Assembly: GCA_028386065.3 (NCBI GenBank)
Contig: JAKUCV010001790.1
Coordinates: 11,433-75,432 of the forward strand
DNA length: 64,000 nucleotides
Source of the DNA: Turnera subulata
Lineage: Eukaryota > Streptophyta > Magnoliopsida > Malpighiales > Passifloraceae
Direction: 5' to 3'
Position numbers and translations under genes: made by a program. The notes beneath the pieces are model-generated. The model was given only the letters and a program-made list of their open reading frames with translations, was not told the origin of the DNA and ran no database searches. The first letter of the stretch is position 1, and each line of letters opens with the position of its first letter. Shown piece after piece: positions 1-13,700 of the stretch.

Positions 1-232
1 CCGCTGTGCATTGTTTCCGCTATTGTTGGGCCTTTGGGCCGAGATTTATTATTTATGATGTTTTACTATTATTGGGCCATTGGGCCGGTATTGTATTTAC
101 GATGTTCACTATTTTGGGCCGTTGGGCCGAGTTTATGTTGTCCACACTGTATGCTTGGGCTTTGTTGGGTTGGGTTGTCACAGTTCCGGCACGTGTTTAC
201 TGTGTACGGTAAATACGGGTCGGGGCGTTTCA
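1..232. repeat. 3' end of a truncated long LTR with GGGCC tandem units
   Basis: The stretch ends in GGGTCGGGGCGTTTCA at 232, resembling the end of the solo LTR at 60371-63428 (GGGACACGGGTGTTTCA), after which base composition drops abruptly to AT-rich. Before this are three degenerate tandem units starting near 26, 72 and 114, each opening with TTGGGCC-n-TTGGGCC and followed by a TTTA(T/C)GATGTT-like stretch. I read it as the 3' end of a long Ty3/gypsy LTR running off the left edge of the window. The family assignment is inferred from end similarity only. Confidence 0.45.
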
Positions 233-1558
233 AATATCGTTAAAGAAAATTAAATTTAAGGATTGCAAAAACAAAAAGTTATTCTAAAGAAATCCTATCT
301 CTTTAGATTATAAAGAATAATAGTAATAAAAAAACAAGTACAAGAAAAAAAAAATTGCAAAAAAGAACTTAAACACTTAGCAAAAATGAAAATGAAAAAC
401 AACGATTATGAAGAAGAATAATCGTGAGAACTCATGGGGATGTGCTCGAAGTTTATTAAAAATATCTAATAAATTCAAATAAATATATAAAAGATGAAAG
501 CATCTAATAAATTGAATAGAATAATTATCTTCATATTGACTTTAAAAAATCCAAAAAAAATATTACGATATCTTATATATCAAAATAAATAAGATATATA
601 TGTAAAAAACTACAAATAATTGAGAACTAACATAAAATTTTAAAAATATATCATGCTACATAAAAAATTAAAAATAATTAATATAAACTCTATAGAAGAG
701 AGGTAAGGCAACAAACTAAAGGTGCAAATATAAGTGTGTCATAGAATAATATTATACAAATAATATCAAAATTTAAAGTCAGACATAAAAAATAAGATAT
801 GAGAAAACAAAAATTAATTTATTACCTTGTAATAATATTTTAAAATTATAAAACTTCTATATTATGCCAATTATTATAGATGAATAAAAATTATATGCAA
901 AATAAAAAAAATAGAGAAGGAATACAAAATTAATATAAATTCATATAGAATCCTGTCGTATAGAAAATAAATAAAAATAAATTTATATGAGTTTTGTATA
1001 AGAAAATTATTGAATTTTAATAATTTAATTGAATGAAATAAAACATAATATAAAAGTTCACTATAGATAAACCTTTACTTTATATAAAAAAAAATTTAAA
1101 AAGGTAATTATATAAAAAAACTATCCATATATAATGACGAGTAATATTATTTTTCATATTCTAAAATCAGTAAATATTATAATATATACTATATGTATCA
1201 TGAAGATTTTGACCAAAATAATAAAAATACATGAATTTTTATGTAAAATTACAAAAGATGAATAAATAATGATAAATATAAAAAATCACTATTTTTCCCC
1301 TTACACTTTTTCATAATTTAATTTAATTTAATTTATTATTATTTTCCACAATATGGAAAATAATTATGTATTAATAATAGTGAATTTTAGAATGTCATCA
1401 TAATAATATATTGCTATATCATATCATGTTGAAATACATTAAAAAATGGTATTCTAATTTAATAATTTATATTTACATAATTTATTTATTAGTTTTTATT
1501 TGAATAATTATTAATATTGAAAAATAATTATATTATATAGTGGAGAAAAACTAGTTTT
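233..1558. other. AT-rich intergenic region upstream of NRPA1
   Basis: About 1.3 kb of very AT-rich sequence dominated by A and T runs, with no ORF of note and no recognisable repeat ends. It separates the truncated LTR on the left from the NRPA1 core promoter. I see nothing specific in it beyond its composition. Confidence 0.6.
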
Positions 1559-1566
1559 TATAAAAG
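1559..1566 (+). promoter_or_regulatory. TATA box of NRPA1
   Basis: TATAAAAG lies about 207 bases upstream of the chosen ATG and directly before a switch from AT-rich sequence to a CT-rich leader (about 1590-1765). A short telo-box-like AAACCCT follows at 1594-1600, an element often found near the start site of plant genes for the translation and ribosome machinery. There is no ATG between the TATA box and the chosen start. Transcription start near 1590 is inferred from spacing. Confidence 0.5.
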
Positions 1567-1765
1567 AGCACTATACTACTACTAGTTGCATTAAACCCTC
1601 CTTAAGTCTCTTCAGGCTTTCACCGCCTCTTCCTATCCCTCTGGCTGCCCCCAACTAATAGCGGCGCCACCGCATCCCCGCCGTGCAGCTCCTCACTAGC
1701 AACACCAATCGCCCCTTCTCAATCTAGTCCTCCTAAGGGCAGCTAGGAACAAGCTCGGTCGCGAC

Positions 1766-4700
1766 ATGGCCGCTGTTAAGGTGGTCCTTCTCCCTTTGCT
1801 CCTACTTTTGTAGACAAAAATTATTCGACATGTGCAGCCGCTTGATATCCTTTTTCTTCTTCTTCTTCTATGCTTGTTTGGTTGTTGCAGGGAGTATCCA
1901 AGTCGGTACAATCGGTGGAGTTCGGTTTCCTAACGGACGAGGAGGTAAAGAAGCTGAGTGTTGTGAAGATTAACAATAATAACCTAGTTGACCTCATGGG
2001 AAGACCGGTGCCAGGCGGGCTTTATGATCCCTCCCTCGGCCCCTACCAGGATGAAACGTAAAGTCTCCCCCTCCCCTCCAAATTGTCTTTTCTATTTTTT
2101 TAAAGCTAAATATCTGAGAATAAAACAGAGGCAGAAGCTGATAAAAAATTACTCTGCCTGCGTTTGCTTTCCAAATGTGATTATAATTTTTCTTTTTCTT
2201 TTTTGTAAATTTTCTTAAAAAATTGCAGCTGCAAAACATGTAGCCAGGGATCCCATCATTGCCCAGGCCATTGTGGCCATATTGAACTTCTTATGCCAGT
2301 TTACAACCCTCTCCTCTTCAATTTCCTCCATAAACTTCTCCAAAGAATCTGTTTCACTTGCCATCGATTGAGAATTAAAGGAAGCCTGGTAATTTTTTTG
2401 ACTCTATTGGGTCATCTGAAATCTCTATTTCTTATTTCCGGGTTATTCCTCTTCCATTCCCTTCTTCTTAATTTTCATTTCAATTGTAGGTGAAGATGGC
2501 TGTGAAAAAATTGGAACTCATCTCCAAAGGTGATATCGCCGGAGCTAAGAGGTTGGATGAATCCCTTTCGAGTGAAGTTGCTCCGGATTTGGATGTAGAC
2601 TCAGATGATGAGGATATGAGCCATGAGTATGGTAGTAGCACTGGTCATCCTTTGGAGCAACAGCAACAATGGACATCCCTCCAGTTTACTGAAGCCATGA
2701 AAGTTTTGAATACTTTGCAAAGGCCACTTGTTAAGAAGTGTGCAAACTGTGGGGCAGCCAGTCCTCGTATTACCAGCCCTAATTTTGGATTGTTTTACAT
2801 AGTATGTCTTTCCTCTTTACTTTTTATTTATTTATTTATTTTTTGTAAATTGTGAGCATTCTCTGTGTTTCTATGGAATTATCCTTGAATCTTCTACGCT
2901 GCTTCTCCGTTTTGTTTCTTACCTGGTGGGAATTTTCAGAAATAGACTAAAAGCCACATATTAAACATCAAAAGGAATATGCTGAACTGGATTTTTATCT
3001 TTGATAGTAGAGTGACTAGCCAATTCCCTTGCATTATTTTCACTCACGAACACATCATTTGGTTGACACATAAGAGATCTGAGATTCTTATTCACAAATT
3101 CGGGAACCATTATCTTCCCGTTGCTCCTAAGTCTATGCGGCTTGGGCCCTTGGCTTGCTTATGGTTTGGTAATTTTATCGTTTGTCCAAATGTTATATGA
3201 TGAACCACAATCTGGAGTTGCGCAAGCATTTTTGTAAAAAGGTTTTATTCGTAGTGAAACTGGAAAAGCACACTTCTTCTTTGTAACTAAGCCTCTGTCT
3301 CACAAACATAAAGTGTTGTGTACAAATTCAAAAGGTTGGTTTAAATGGGAGTTGCAATTGAGTTGAAAGTAGACAAATTTTGAATTAGATAAGACATATT
3401 AGAAGAAGGCTTTTGGGTTGAGTTTAACATATGCATTATATTTTACTGTTCTTATTGCACAAATAAATCTTTGAGTTTATTGCATCAAAAAAGAATTACT
3501 AGCTCAGTGGGTGTAAGGGTCTTTGGTCTGAAATTGATGTGTCATGCAGCTGTAAGATGACCGTAAATTTCCAATGACCTTTATGTGGCACTTTTTCTGT
3601 AGTGGTAAATTAAGAAGCTGAAATGTAGCAACGGTAAGCAAATGGGGGTATTTAATTGTTGTTACTGTAAGATGAAAAGCTAATCCAAAAGTCCGCAGAA
3701 GCATGCCAAGCAATTCACAATACTGAGGCAAGGATCACTAGTCTGTTGTCCTATCCAATGTCAATCCCTTTTTCGGAGTGAAGTGACCCGGAAACTTTTA
3801 TAATAATATCAGATACTATTACCATTTTGCCTAAGTCCATAATGGAGATCATTCACTGCTCCAACACTCTATTTCGAATTATCAGTGATTGATAATTGTA
3901 GCTAATGTCTATTTTCATATCTTTTGGCAGTGAACATTGTAAAAACAAGTAACCATATTCCTGGATGCTTGTTGGTGGAAACCCTTTGCTGTATTAGTTA
4001 GATCATTAATGCTACTAAATGTTGAAAAGACCATGATGCCAAACTCGTTTCTATATGATTAGGCCCTTCCTGGTAAAGAAATGGAAGAAAATAATTTTTT
4101 CAATCATTCTGTTTTAATATGCTGTAAAGCCTCAGTTCCCAGTGTAGTGCTTGCATTGTATCTCCAATACAGTCGTTGACTCATATTAATCTGGTGTTCG
4201 TGTTGCTAATTTCTTCTGATGTCCTTATATCCTTATTTGCTTTTGCTGCTTCTTCCCTTCTATTTTGCTTAAAGTTTTGCAAGCGGAATTTCAAACTCTA
4301 ATACTGGGAGTATTCAACATGTACATTATTTTCTATTATTTTTCATTGCGCGGCATAGTTGATCGATGACCTTAATTATGGCCATTTTTTGTACGAGAAT
4401 CTTTGTTTCTGTATGGAATCCTTTCAGTTTTTTTTGTTTCATACTTTTTTTTTTGTTCTGTAAAAACTAGCTGGTATTAACAAAATTTAATGTATAGCAA
4501 TTTGCTTGGCAAGAGTTTTCTTTTTTTGTGTTGTGCCAACGACTGAGTTCACGCTTCTGGTTGATGGCTACAGAATGGAATGTCAAGTGCTGATATTAGT
4601 GCAAATGTGACACGCCAGTTAGGAGAGGTATCTCGTGGAGAAATAGAAACTATCGATGAAGAAAATGCAACTCAAACTCCTAGAGGGAAAGGAAACAGTA

Positions 4701-7700
4701 AAAACACGGAAAAAGAACCCAATGCAGCTCGTGAGTACAGTGAGCAGAAAAATATGTTCTCCAAGAAACTGTTACCATCAGAGGTATTCTTACTAGTATT
4801 GGCAAATTCCATTGTTTTGATGTCTTGGATGGTTATTGGGTTGCGTGGTCCTGTGTGGAAAAATCTTTTCTGTTTGTAAACTCTATTTTTTTATAGGTTA
4901 AAAACCATATAGAGCTGTTCTGGGAAAAGGAAGTCCAATTCTGCTCATATTTGAGTGATATTCAGCAGCGAGGAAAAAAGGCAGGATATTCAATGTTCTT
5001 CTTACAAGCTGTTCTGGTTCTTCCCATCAAATTCCGCCCCCAAGCCAAGGGAGGAGAATCTGTAAGTGATTGGTAGAATTTGTGAGTTTGAGGAAAGGGA
5101 GCACTTCTAGTGCAGTGATAATAGGTTTGCTGGAGATTTATCATGTACACTTTTTACAGATGTGCTGTCTGATTCTTTTCACTTCCTTTTCTGTTCCTTG
5201 ACTAAGTTATGGTGGGGATGCTGACTAACTGTTTATTTGCTCTTACCTTTTCATCTTGACATTATATTGCATCTCTCATTTTTCTTGTTTCTTTTCCTTT
5301 TTCCTTCATTGGATGGTACGTGGAATTTGGATAATGCTTGCATGAGTAACTACACTAAATGATAATTTTGTTTTTTGCAGGTGAGAGATCATCCTCAAAC
5401 TGTGTTGTTGAATAAGGTTTTGCAGTCTAATATAGAGTTGCTAGCAGCCTATGGAAAGAAAGAACAGTCAAAAATCACTGATAAGTGGTGGGAACTTCAG
5501 CAATCAATTAATGTGTTCTTTGATAGCAAAACTGCCAAGAGCGGTTAGTCTCTTTAACTCTTTTAGTTTTTGATCTTCCATTGACTTGGTTTTACTATTT
5601 TCAAATATCACAAGGACAGATATAATAGTTATTGAGGTTTGTTCTTGGAGTACTCACAGCTTTGCTTTTTCTTTGCTTGTTTTTGTTGATTTGGACTGTT
5701 TTAGATCCCCAGTCCTATGTCTCAAAGGACTCATGCTCAGTCTAAATGTGTAACACCTGCATCTTTGTATCTGGTTCTTAGATAAATTTGCAATTGCCCT
5801 CCAGGAAAAAGACTTGAATGTTAAGTTTCATAGTATGGGTAACCAAACTGTAAAAGATATTGAGTATGAGGAAAAGAAATTGGCTTCAATGCAATGACCT
5901 AAGGCCCATTTGGTACCGATGTATGCTTGATGAAGTCTGGCATCCTTGAAATGCTTTCTTGAATATTTACTGTGGGAACCTTGGAGAGGTAAGAATGCTA
6001 GAGAGGCGGAGTAGTTGGATAGCAAACTGAAATGCAGTGTTGTAAGACCTGGACTGGTTTGCCATAATGAATCTGAGAACCATGACAGATGATCTGTGAC
6101 CCAAACCTGTTTGACCTCCACTCAGGGTCTTATATGGCATTGTGACATGTTAAACACAGAGAGTAGAGCATATATTGTTATTGCATAGGTTCTTTTGCAT
6201 TCTGCAACGTGGTTATGCTGGGTTCTATTGCAGAACTGTGAATGTTTGGTGTATCAGATTTATTCTTCACATTTATGGTTATATAGATCTGCACTTGTGG
6301 TTCAAATCTTCATAATTCTGCTGTAATAATAGAATATTGCCTGAAAGCGCACTCTTTTATTTGTTCTATCTGCTATTAATTTGTTATTTGTGGATTTTTT
6401 TTGTGGCTTTCACCGGTAGTTTTGTGCTGCTCATTCGGAATATGGTTGATGTCACATTGAGTTAAATCATAACCATACTGTGTCTTCCCATGCTTCATAT
6501 CATAGGTTCTGGACAGAAGGATGTTGCCACTGGAATATGTCAGATACTTGAAAAAAAGGAGGGCATGTTTCGGCAAAAAATGATGGGAAAGAGGGTTAAT
6601 TATGCATGTCGGTCTGTTATTTCTCCCGATCCCTATTTAGATGTTAATGAAATTGGAATTCCTCCATGTTTTGCTGTGAAGTTAACATATCCTGAGGTAA
6701 GGACAATTACATTTGATTTGTTAATTTACTAGTGTCTGTATTTTTATCTCAGTGCTGCACATTTTGCATCGAGGTCAATGTAGCTCAATGTGAGTGGATA
6801 TTGTTTTCTTTTTAATTTGTCACGTTCTCTTGTTTTTACTGTTAGAAGAGCAGTGCAGGATTGACAATCATATGCAGCTCTGTCCAAGGATACTTAGTTG
6901 ATGTTGCTTGCTTCAGGATGTTGTTTTTTTTTATATAAGCCTCTTTTCCCGTCATTTGATTTTGTGATGCGAATTCTTTTCGGCACAAAGCTTGTTGAAA
7001 AGCTTCATGAGGCTTCTAAATGTGCTTGGAACATTTGACTTCTTGTGCAATCATTTTTCATATTATTCTTTGGACTTTTTGTGTATTTTGCTTCATATGG
7101 TATGAATATCCTTTGCAGAGAGTGACACCATGGAATACTGCTCAACTGAGAAATGCTGTGATCAATGGATCTGAAAACCATCCTGGGGCTATACAATATG
7201 TTGATAAGTCGTCTTTTAATAGACTCCCTCCGGTTAGGAAAGCTCGCATTTCAATTGCAAGGAAATTATCATCATCAACAAGAGCAGCTGTGATGCAACC
7301 TGGGAAGAGTTCAGACTATGAATATGACGGAAAAATTGTATATCGCCATTTGAGAGACGGAGATATTGTGCTTGTCAACAGACAGGTGAATAATTGTCTG
7401 ATTTTTATATTTTTCTCTGTTGTAATGTGAGGTACACAATAATTGTGCAATTTTTTTGGCACAGTTTTAGAGTCCTATCTATGTTCATTGCCGTCTGCTC
7501 CATGATTCATTCAGTCTACTTTGATTATATTGTGATGCTTTAATGTTGTGATTTGTTTTCTTCTTTGATAAGTGTTCATTTCTGTTTCCTGAAGGTCACT
7601 TGTCTTTCAAGTTTATTTTCTTTTTTTCTTTCAACTTGTGATATATGGATTTTTTATCTGTTCGATGGAGTTTTAAGCGGAAAAAAATTATGATAAGCTT

Positions 7701-10700
7701 ATTACATTTTTGTTCCTTTGTTTAAAAACTTAAACTTTATGCTCTGGTTATTTGATTCTGGTGGCTTTTCTTTCTGGAGTAGCAAAAATGCGTAGCTTTT
7801 TTCTTCATGGAAACATTCTCGTAATTTGCTTTTGCATCTTTCTTTTCTTCACTTTTGAATCTCTCTGTTGGACTCTCTATCTCTCTCAAATCCAAATTTT
7901 CTTATATTCCAAATATGTTACTAGAAATTACTGACATTGCCTATCTGATTTAAAGACAAATTTGGTTGCGTAAGAAGATTGACAAAAGAAAAGAATACCT
8001 GCAACTTTGATTAAATGTTATAGGTGATCTTGTGGTTCACCGAAAATTTTAAAATGCCTCTTGAATTCAACTCTTTTTTTTTTGGTCTTCCTTATATTAA
8101 ATAGAAAAAGAAGGGAAGAAAAAAACGTTACAAGTTGCTGAAGTTTTTTATTTGGCTGATAGAATGCTTGACCAATCAAGTTTCTTTTGACTTTAGTATT
8201 TCATTACTGTGATCTTGCAGTCAAAACCTATGGGTTGAAGATTGCCAATAGAAAATTGGATTTTTTTGGGATGACGGGTTATGGATGGATGTTCATACAG
8301 ATCTTTAGGTCTGCACATGAGTCAAATCTACTTGACAGTTGGGAATAGATATTTACTTGAAAGAGGCAGTTTTGTCATTTTATGCATATTGTAAATCTGA
8401 GTTTGGAATCTCTCCAAAATTGCTTTTTGATCAATAGCGGTGTCTACTGTCATAATCACCCCAAGTCAGCTGGGGCATAGTCTAACTGCTCCTAAAATTA
8501 AGTACCTTTTGATAGTTTCTTGTCTTCATTATATGAGAGTATGAATGGTGCTTTTTTAGGGGATGACAGAAAGCTTTGTTGTCTTGGTGTTCCCATGGTC
8601 ATATCTTTTCTTTGGGAATATACCTTATTGTGAATTTGTACCCCAAAAGGAACAATATTTTTCAATATCTTGCACTGCATTTAAATTTCTGCCTTGCCAG
8701 AGATTATAATTTCTTGTCTCTTTCTCTGGTTTCCTTGCTTTCAAAAATTTCACAAGGAGCTCAAGAAGAATTCATGTCAGTGTTTTAATTCTAATCTTTG
8801 CGTCCTTAGGATTCTATATTGAGTTTCTAATCTGCTACTATCCATAATGGCTTTAGCTCTTGTGTGTATTCAATTGCACAGCCGAATTACCCAAACTTTG
8901 TACTTGTTATTGGACATTCTTTTTGTTAATATGGTCAAATCTGTAGCAATGGCATGGAAATTCCTTTCAAGTATTTTCGGAGTAGACAATCTCTGTCCTT
9001 TCCTAGAATATGGGTTCAACTAGTCCAGGTGTTAGTCATTGCAATGAATAGAATCCTACAATAACTCACCCATTCAAGCTCTTATGTCCTTATGAAATTC
9101 ATGAATCAGTGAATTCTTTGAATGAAATCCTACGATAAAGCAGAATATAGGAATGTAGAAAGTACAGCTACTGTGACATGGCATTGTATAAAGGCTGTTT
9201 TTAGGACGACAATGAGTTGTTACATATCCCAAGACTCACTTCACTATTTATTTTCTTAAACACTATTTAAAAGAAAGCTTAGCCATTGGCTTAATCAAAT
9301 TGATACCGAAACTGAGACCATCTCTTCTTCGAATCTTCATTCCTCTTGCTCTTTGATACCTTTTCTTACAATATTTCAAGACAGCCATTATCAATTCATT
9401 AATCAAGTAGGAGAGAGCTTCATATTTTTGTAGGAAGGTTTGGGATTTTGGGGTTGCATGGGAGCATACAATGTGATATTGTTAACTTTCAAGTTGAAGG
9501 CTTTGAGGGTTGGCTTTTAAAGGAGTGATAATGGGAGGATGGCGATTGAAGTTAAGGGTTGGATTTTTATGAGGGAGCTGATATTATGAAGCATGAAAGT
9601 ACTATGCTAGTTTTGGGCTTCTCCGTTTATCGGTTTAAACCAAACAGTTTTTACTAGGGATATTAATGGGAGGTTTTAGTTCTTCATACCTGATTTTATC
9701 TATGATTATTGCAGCATTTCAGAAGTCAAGTTTTCCCATCTATTTTTTGTGCTGTGTGGTTCTATTCTGTATAAGTGGTCTTATATATGTGCATTTGTGT
9801 GTCACTTTCATGCTTCATATATCTTTTTCCGTTATTGATCATTTCAGACTTTCATTTTTTTGCCTATGCAGCCTACACTTCATAAGATCAGTATGATGGC
9901 ACATAAAGTTCGAGTGCTGGCCGGGGAGAAAACGCTACGCATGCACTATGCAAACTGCAGGTAGATACATAACAATACATGTTCTTGCTGGAATTCCTAC
10001 TTTATATCTCAAGTTGCATGCACTGGCTTACATATGACTCGAATCTTTATTCGAGTTCCCTTCTGAAAAAGTGATTTTTTTGGCTAAAAATTGATGTTGA
10101 TTGTTTTTCTGGTTCCAGTACTTATAATGCTGATTTTGATGGTGATGAAATGAACGTTCATTTTCCGCAAGATGAAGTCTCTCGCGCTGAAGGCTACAAC
10201 ATTGTTAATGCAAACAATCAATATGTCAAGCCGTCAAATGGAGAACCGATTAGAGGCTTGATTCAGGTTTTTATTGTTATTTTTCTAAAAAATTCAAAAG
10301 CCTATCTTTTCCCTAGTCTTCAGTTCATATGTGGATTATAAATGTCAGCTATTTATCATTTCTTTGTTCCTTGGGTTTATCAGGATCATGTTGTTAGTGC
10401 TTCAATTCTCACAAACATGGATAGTTTCTTAACTGGGGATCAGTTTGTTCAATTGCTGCATAGTTCTAGTGTGTTTGGTACTGGACGAATTTCTGTAGGT
10501 AGCAAACCTGGCAAGAAAGTTTTGTTTTCATGTTCTGAAGATGAAATTCAGATCCCTCCTCCCGCAGTGTCCAAACCAGTTGATCTCTGGACAGGAAAAC
10601 AGGTTAGCAGATTTTTAAATGAAAGCATATTACAAAGGAAAATGCTAAATGTAGAAAAATTTATATACAATTTCTGTACAAAATAATTTGGCATGTTATG

Positions 10701-13700
10701 GTTGGTTGATACGATGATTGATTGGCTGTATTGTTTTAGCAAATTATCAACCTCTCTATCACAAAGTGTCTAAATTATATATTGTGCCACTATCTATAAA
10801 TGGTGCTATATTTTGAGTTACTATTTTATGCATCTCTTAACATACAGGCAGTCTCGAAGGTGAGATATTTCTTAGACAAAGGAATGGGATACACACAATA
10901 GACAGCTTGTGTTATCTTGAAATTCATAAGTTGTTCTAATGTTTGGTTGATTTTCAACATTCAGTATTGCTGAAAATCTTTTATTTGGAATTTGTTTGGT
11001 TTTAGTAAATTGCCAATGCATTTGTTGAACGATTTTGTGTTTATTGCCAATGGTAACAAATTGAAGTATAAAGTTCTTAAACACTATTTCATGCACATTG
11101 CTTTTTGGCAATTTTCCTTGAAAAGCTGGACCAACTAGATATCCTGCCCATGAAGAAGTAAGCCATCTGGATAAGGACTAGGACTGGGTTACTGATTTTC
11201 GTTTCTTAGTTTATTGATTGAGAATTAAGGCAAGACATTGATATTTTGGGGTGTTTGATAAAAAAACACATGCTCGTAGCCTGTGGACATAAATTTGCAC
11301 TATATTATACATAGCTCCAATTTAGGGCAGATCTTCGAACACAAAACTGTTGTGCAGAAATATCTTCTGGCTCAGATCCAAGTTTCCTTGTCTTCTGGAT
11401 GGAGAGCTCTTATACTCTTCATTTGACTGGTTAACGTTAACTTAAGATTAATACTAATGATTACACAGAGCAGAAACCTTTTTATAGTACCTTGAAGCCG
11501 ACAATTCTTAGAAGTAAAATAGAAAATCTAGGAGTGGAGATCCTTAAAATGAAAACTCAGCATATTGTGATTTCTTAACAAATTAGGACTCCTAATACTC
11601 TAGTGCCTTTTAAGTAAGATATAACCAGTTGTACTTCCTTAATAACCAACAAAATGTAACATAGTTTCAGATTAATCACAGGATAACTGCAGAACTGATG
11701 ATTATCTTCTTGCTTACAGAAGTCATCCAAAATTTCTTATACTGGGGACACTGACACTCACTACCTTAGATTTCTTTATATCACCCTGAATATCAGCCTT
11801 GGCTTTCTGAAAAATTAAATGATGCCTCTGCAGATAAGCCATAACTTTGCTATTATTTGTCTGTGGATTATACTTGTGAATGTTGAAATCCATATTACTC
11901 CTTTGTTTTATGGCATGAACACTCATTGAACCTGCTGATATTTTTTCTGGATCATAACACATGACTTTGTTCTTATTCACTTTTTCCTGCTAAAAGAAAA
12001 TTAGACGAAAGGGCTTTTCAAACGTAATAATAGAGTTTTAAATGCATTGTTATCCGGGTCACTTCCTCATTGTATGATGAGTAATGAATGATGTGCATTG
12101 GATTATGTTTTTCCTTTCATTTTTTAATTAAAATCAATTTTGTATCATCAGTACTGCTGATCAAAACTTGTGCCTCTTCCAATGATGTGGCTATTTACCA
12201 TTTTAATCTGGGAATTGGTTCTGGTGATTCAGTGAACCATACTGTTCTGGGCTTGAGATGTACATCCCTAGATATCAGTAGCCCTTTGGGTGCTGCACAT
12301 AAGAACCTTTCAGCTTACATGATCTTGTTTTGTTTTCTTGCTAGGTCATTACAGCCTTGTTAAATCACATTACAAAGGGTCATCCATCTTTTACAGTTGA
12401 AAAAGGTGCAAAGATCCCCCATGATTTTTTCAAGAATAGAGCTAATGGTACTTACCCTAAAAACAGGAAGGAGAAGGAATCTGTTAAAGTTAATCGACGG
12501 AAAAAGTTGTCTTGTGAAGATAAGATGTTAATAAAGGGGAATTATCTGGTTCAAGGAGTGATTGACAAGGCTCAGTTTGGTGAGCATGGTTTAGTGCATA
12601 CAGTACATGAACTCTATGGCTCAGATACCGCAGGCCTTTTGCTCTCTGCTTTAAGTCGACTTTTTACTGCTTTCTTGCAGGTAATGAAGCTTAATTTGAT
12701 TATATTTTTAGTTTTCTGGGACTACTTTGTTTTCTGCGTTAGTAAAGTTGAATTGTTTGTTCCATGATTCAGATGCATGGGTTTACATGTGGAGTGGATG
12801 ACCTTTTAATCATGAAAGCCAAAGATGAAGAAAGAAAAAAACAGCTCGAAAGTTGTGAAAAGCTTGGGGAACTAGTTCATCGTAATTTTATTGGAATCAA
12901 GGATGAGAACATTAAAATAGGTATTTTCTTTTAATTTGGTGTTGCATGGTCTTAGAAGTTTAGTATAAAAAAAAGGTCTTAGAAGTTCTTGCAGGTTTTT
13001 TCTTTTTATTATTACTTGATTAATGTGGTAAAATGGCTGGGCAAGGCATATGATGAGAACATTCGGTTTTCAGTGTGCTGAAGATAAATTTGAATTCGGC
13101 TACTGTATTATATTTTGACTTGTTTAAGGAACATCCCAGCACGGCCTTGGTTTTCAATCAACTAATACAATTGAATATTCTGCAAATTTTGTTAAAAATT
13201 TGAGAAGAGCATAATCGGAAGAGATTTAAAGAGAGAAAACCATGACCAATCTTTGGACTTGGTCAATTGATTGCAGTGATGGTGCATCTGACTGAGTCAA
13301 TATTCTGTAGACTTGCTTGATCCCTCTGGAGGTTCATTGTTTGACAGTTCATATTCAGTCAGCATGGATTTCTCTTATATAATATAGCTTCTTGACTAAA
13401 ATAGATATAAGTTTTTGATTAGCGTTGGAAGTGGTGTAGCAGCCAAACGAAATGAAAAGCCATTTGACAAGCACAGCTTTTGAAGCAAAAACTTGATGGA
13501 TGTTACCACAGGTCCATATGACAGCAATTACTCTTTTTGTGATTATTGAACACCAGAACATGTTCTTATCTAGTCTAGGAATTAGTACATGAAATTCTTT
13601 ATGAGTGAGGTAGTTTGTTGGATCACAAAGGCACTGTTCTAATAGCTGGGATTCTAACGAGGTTTTCTTGCTCATGCTAACTTCTGTCAAAGAAATGGGT

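Noticed and set aside
1870..2061. Alternative NRPA1 start at ATG 1870
   Set aside because: The codons before GVSKSV form a good intron end (TTGGTTGTTGCAG), and a five-codon first exon at 1766-1780 followed by GT fits the frame and the promoter better. It is not excluded as a minor form.
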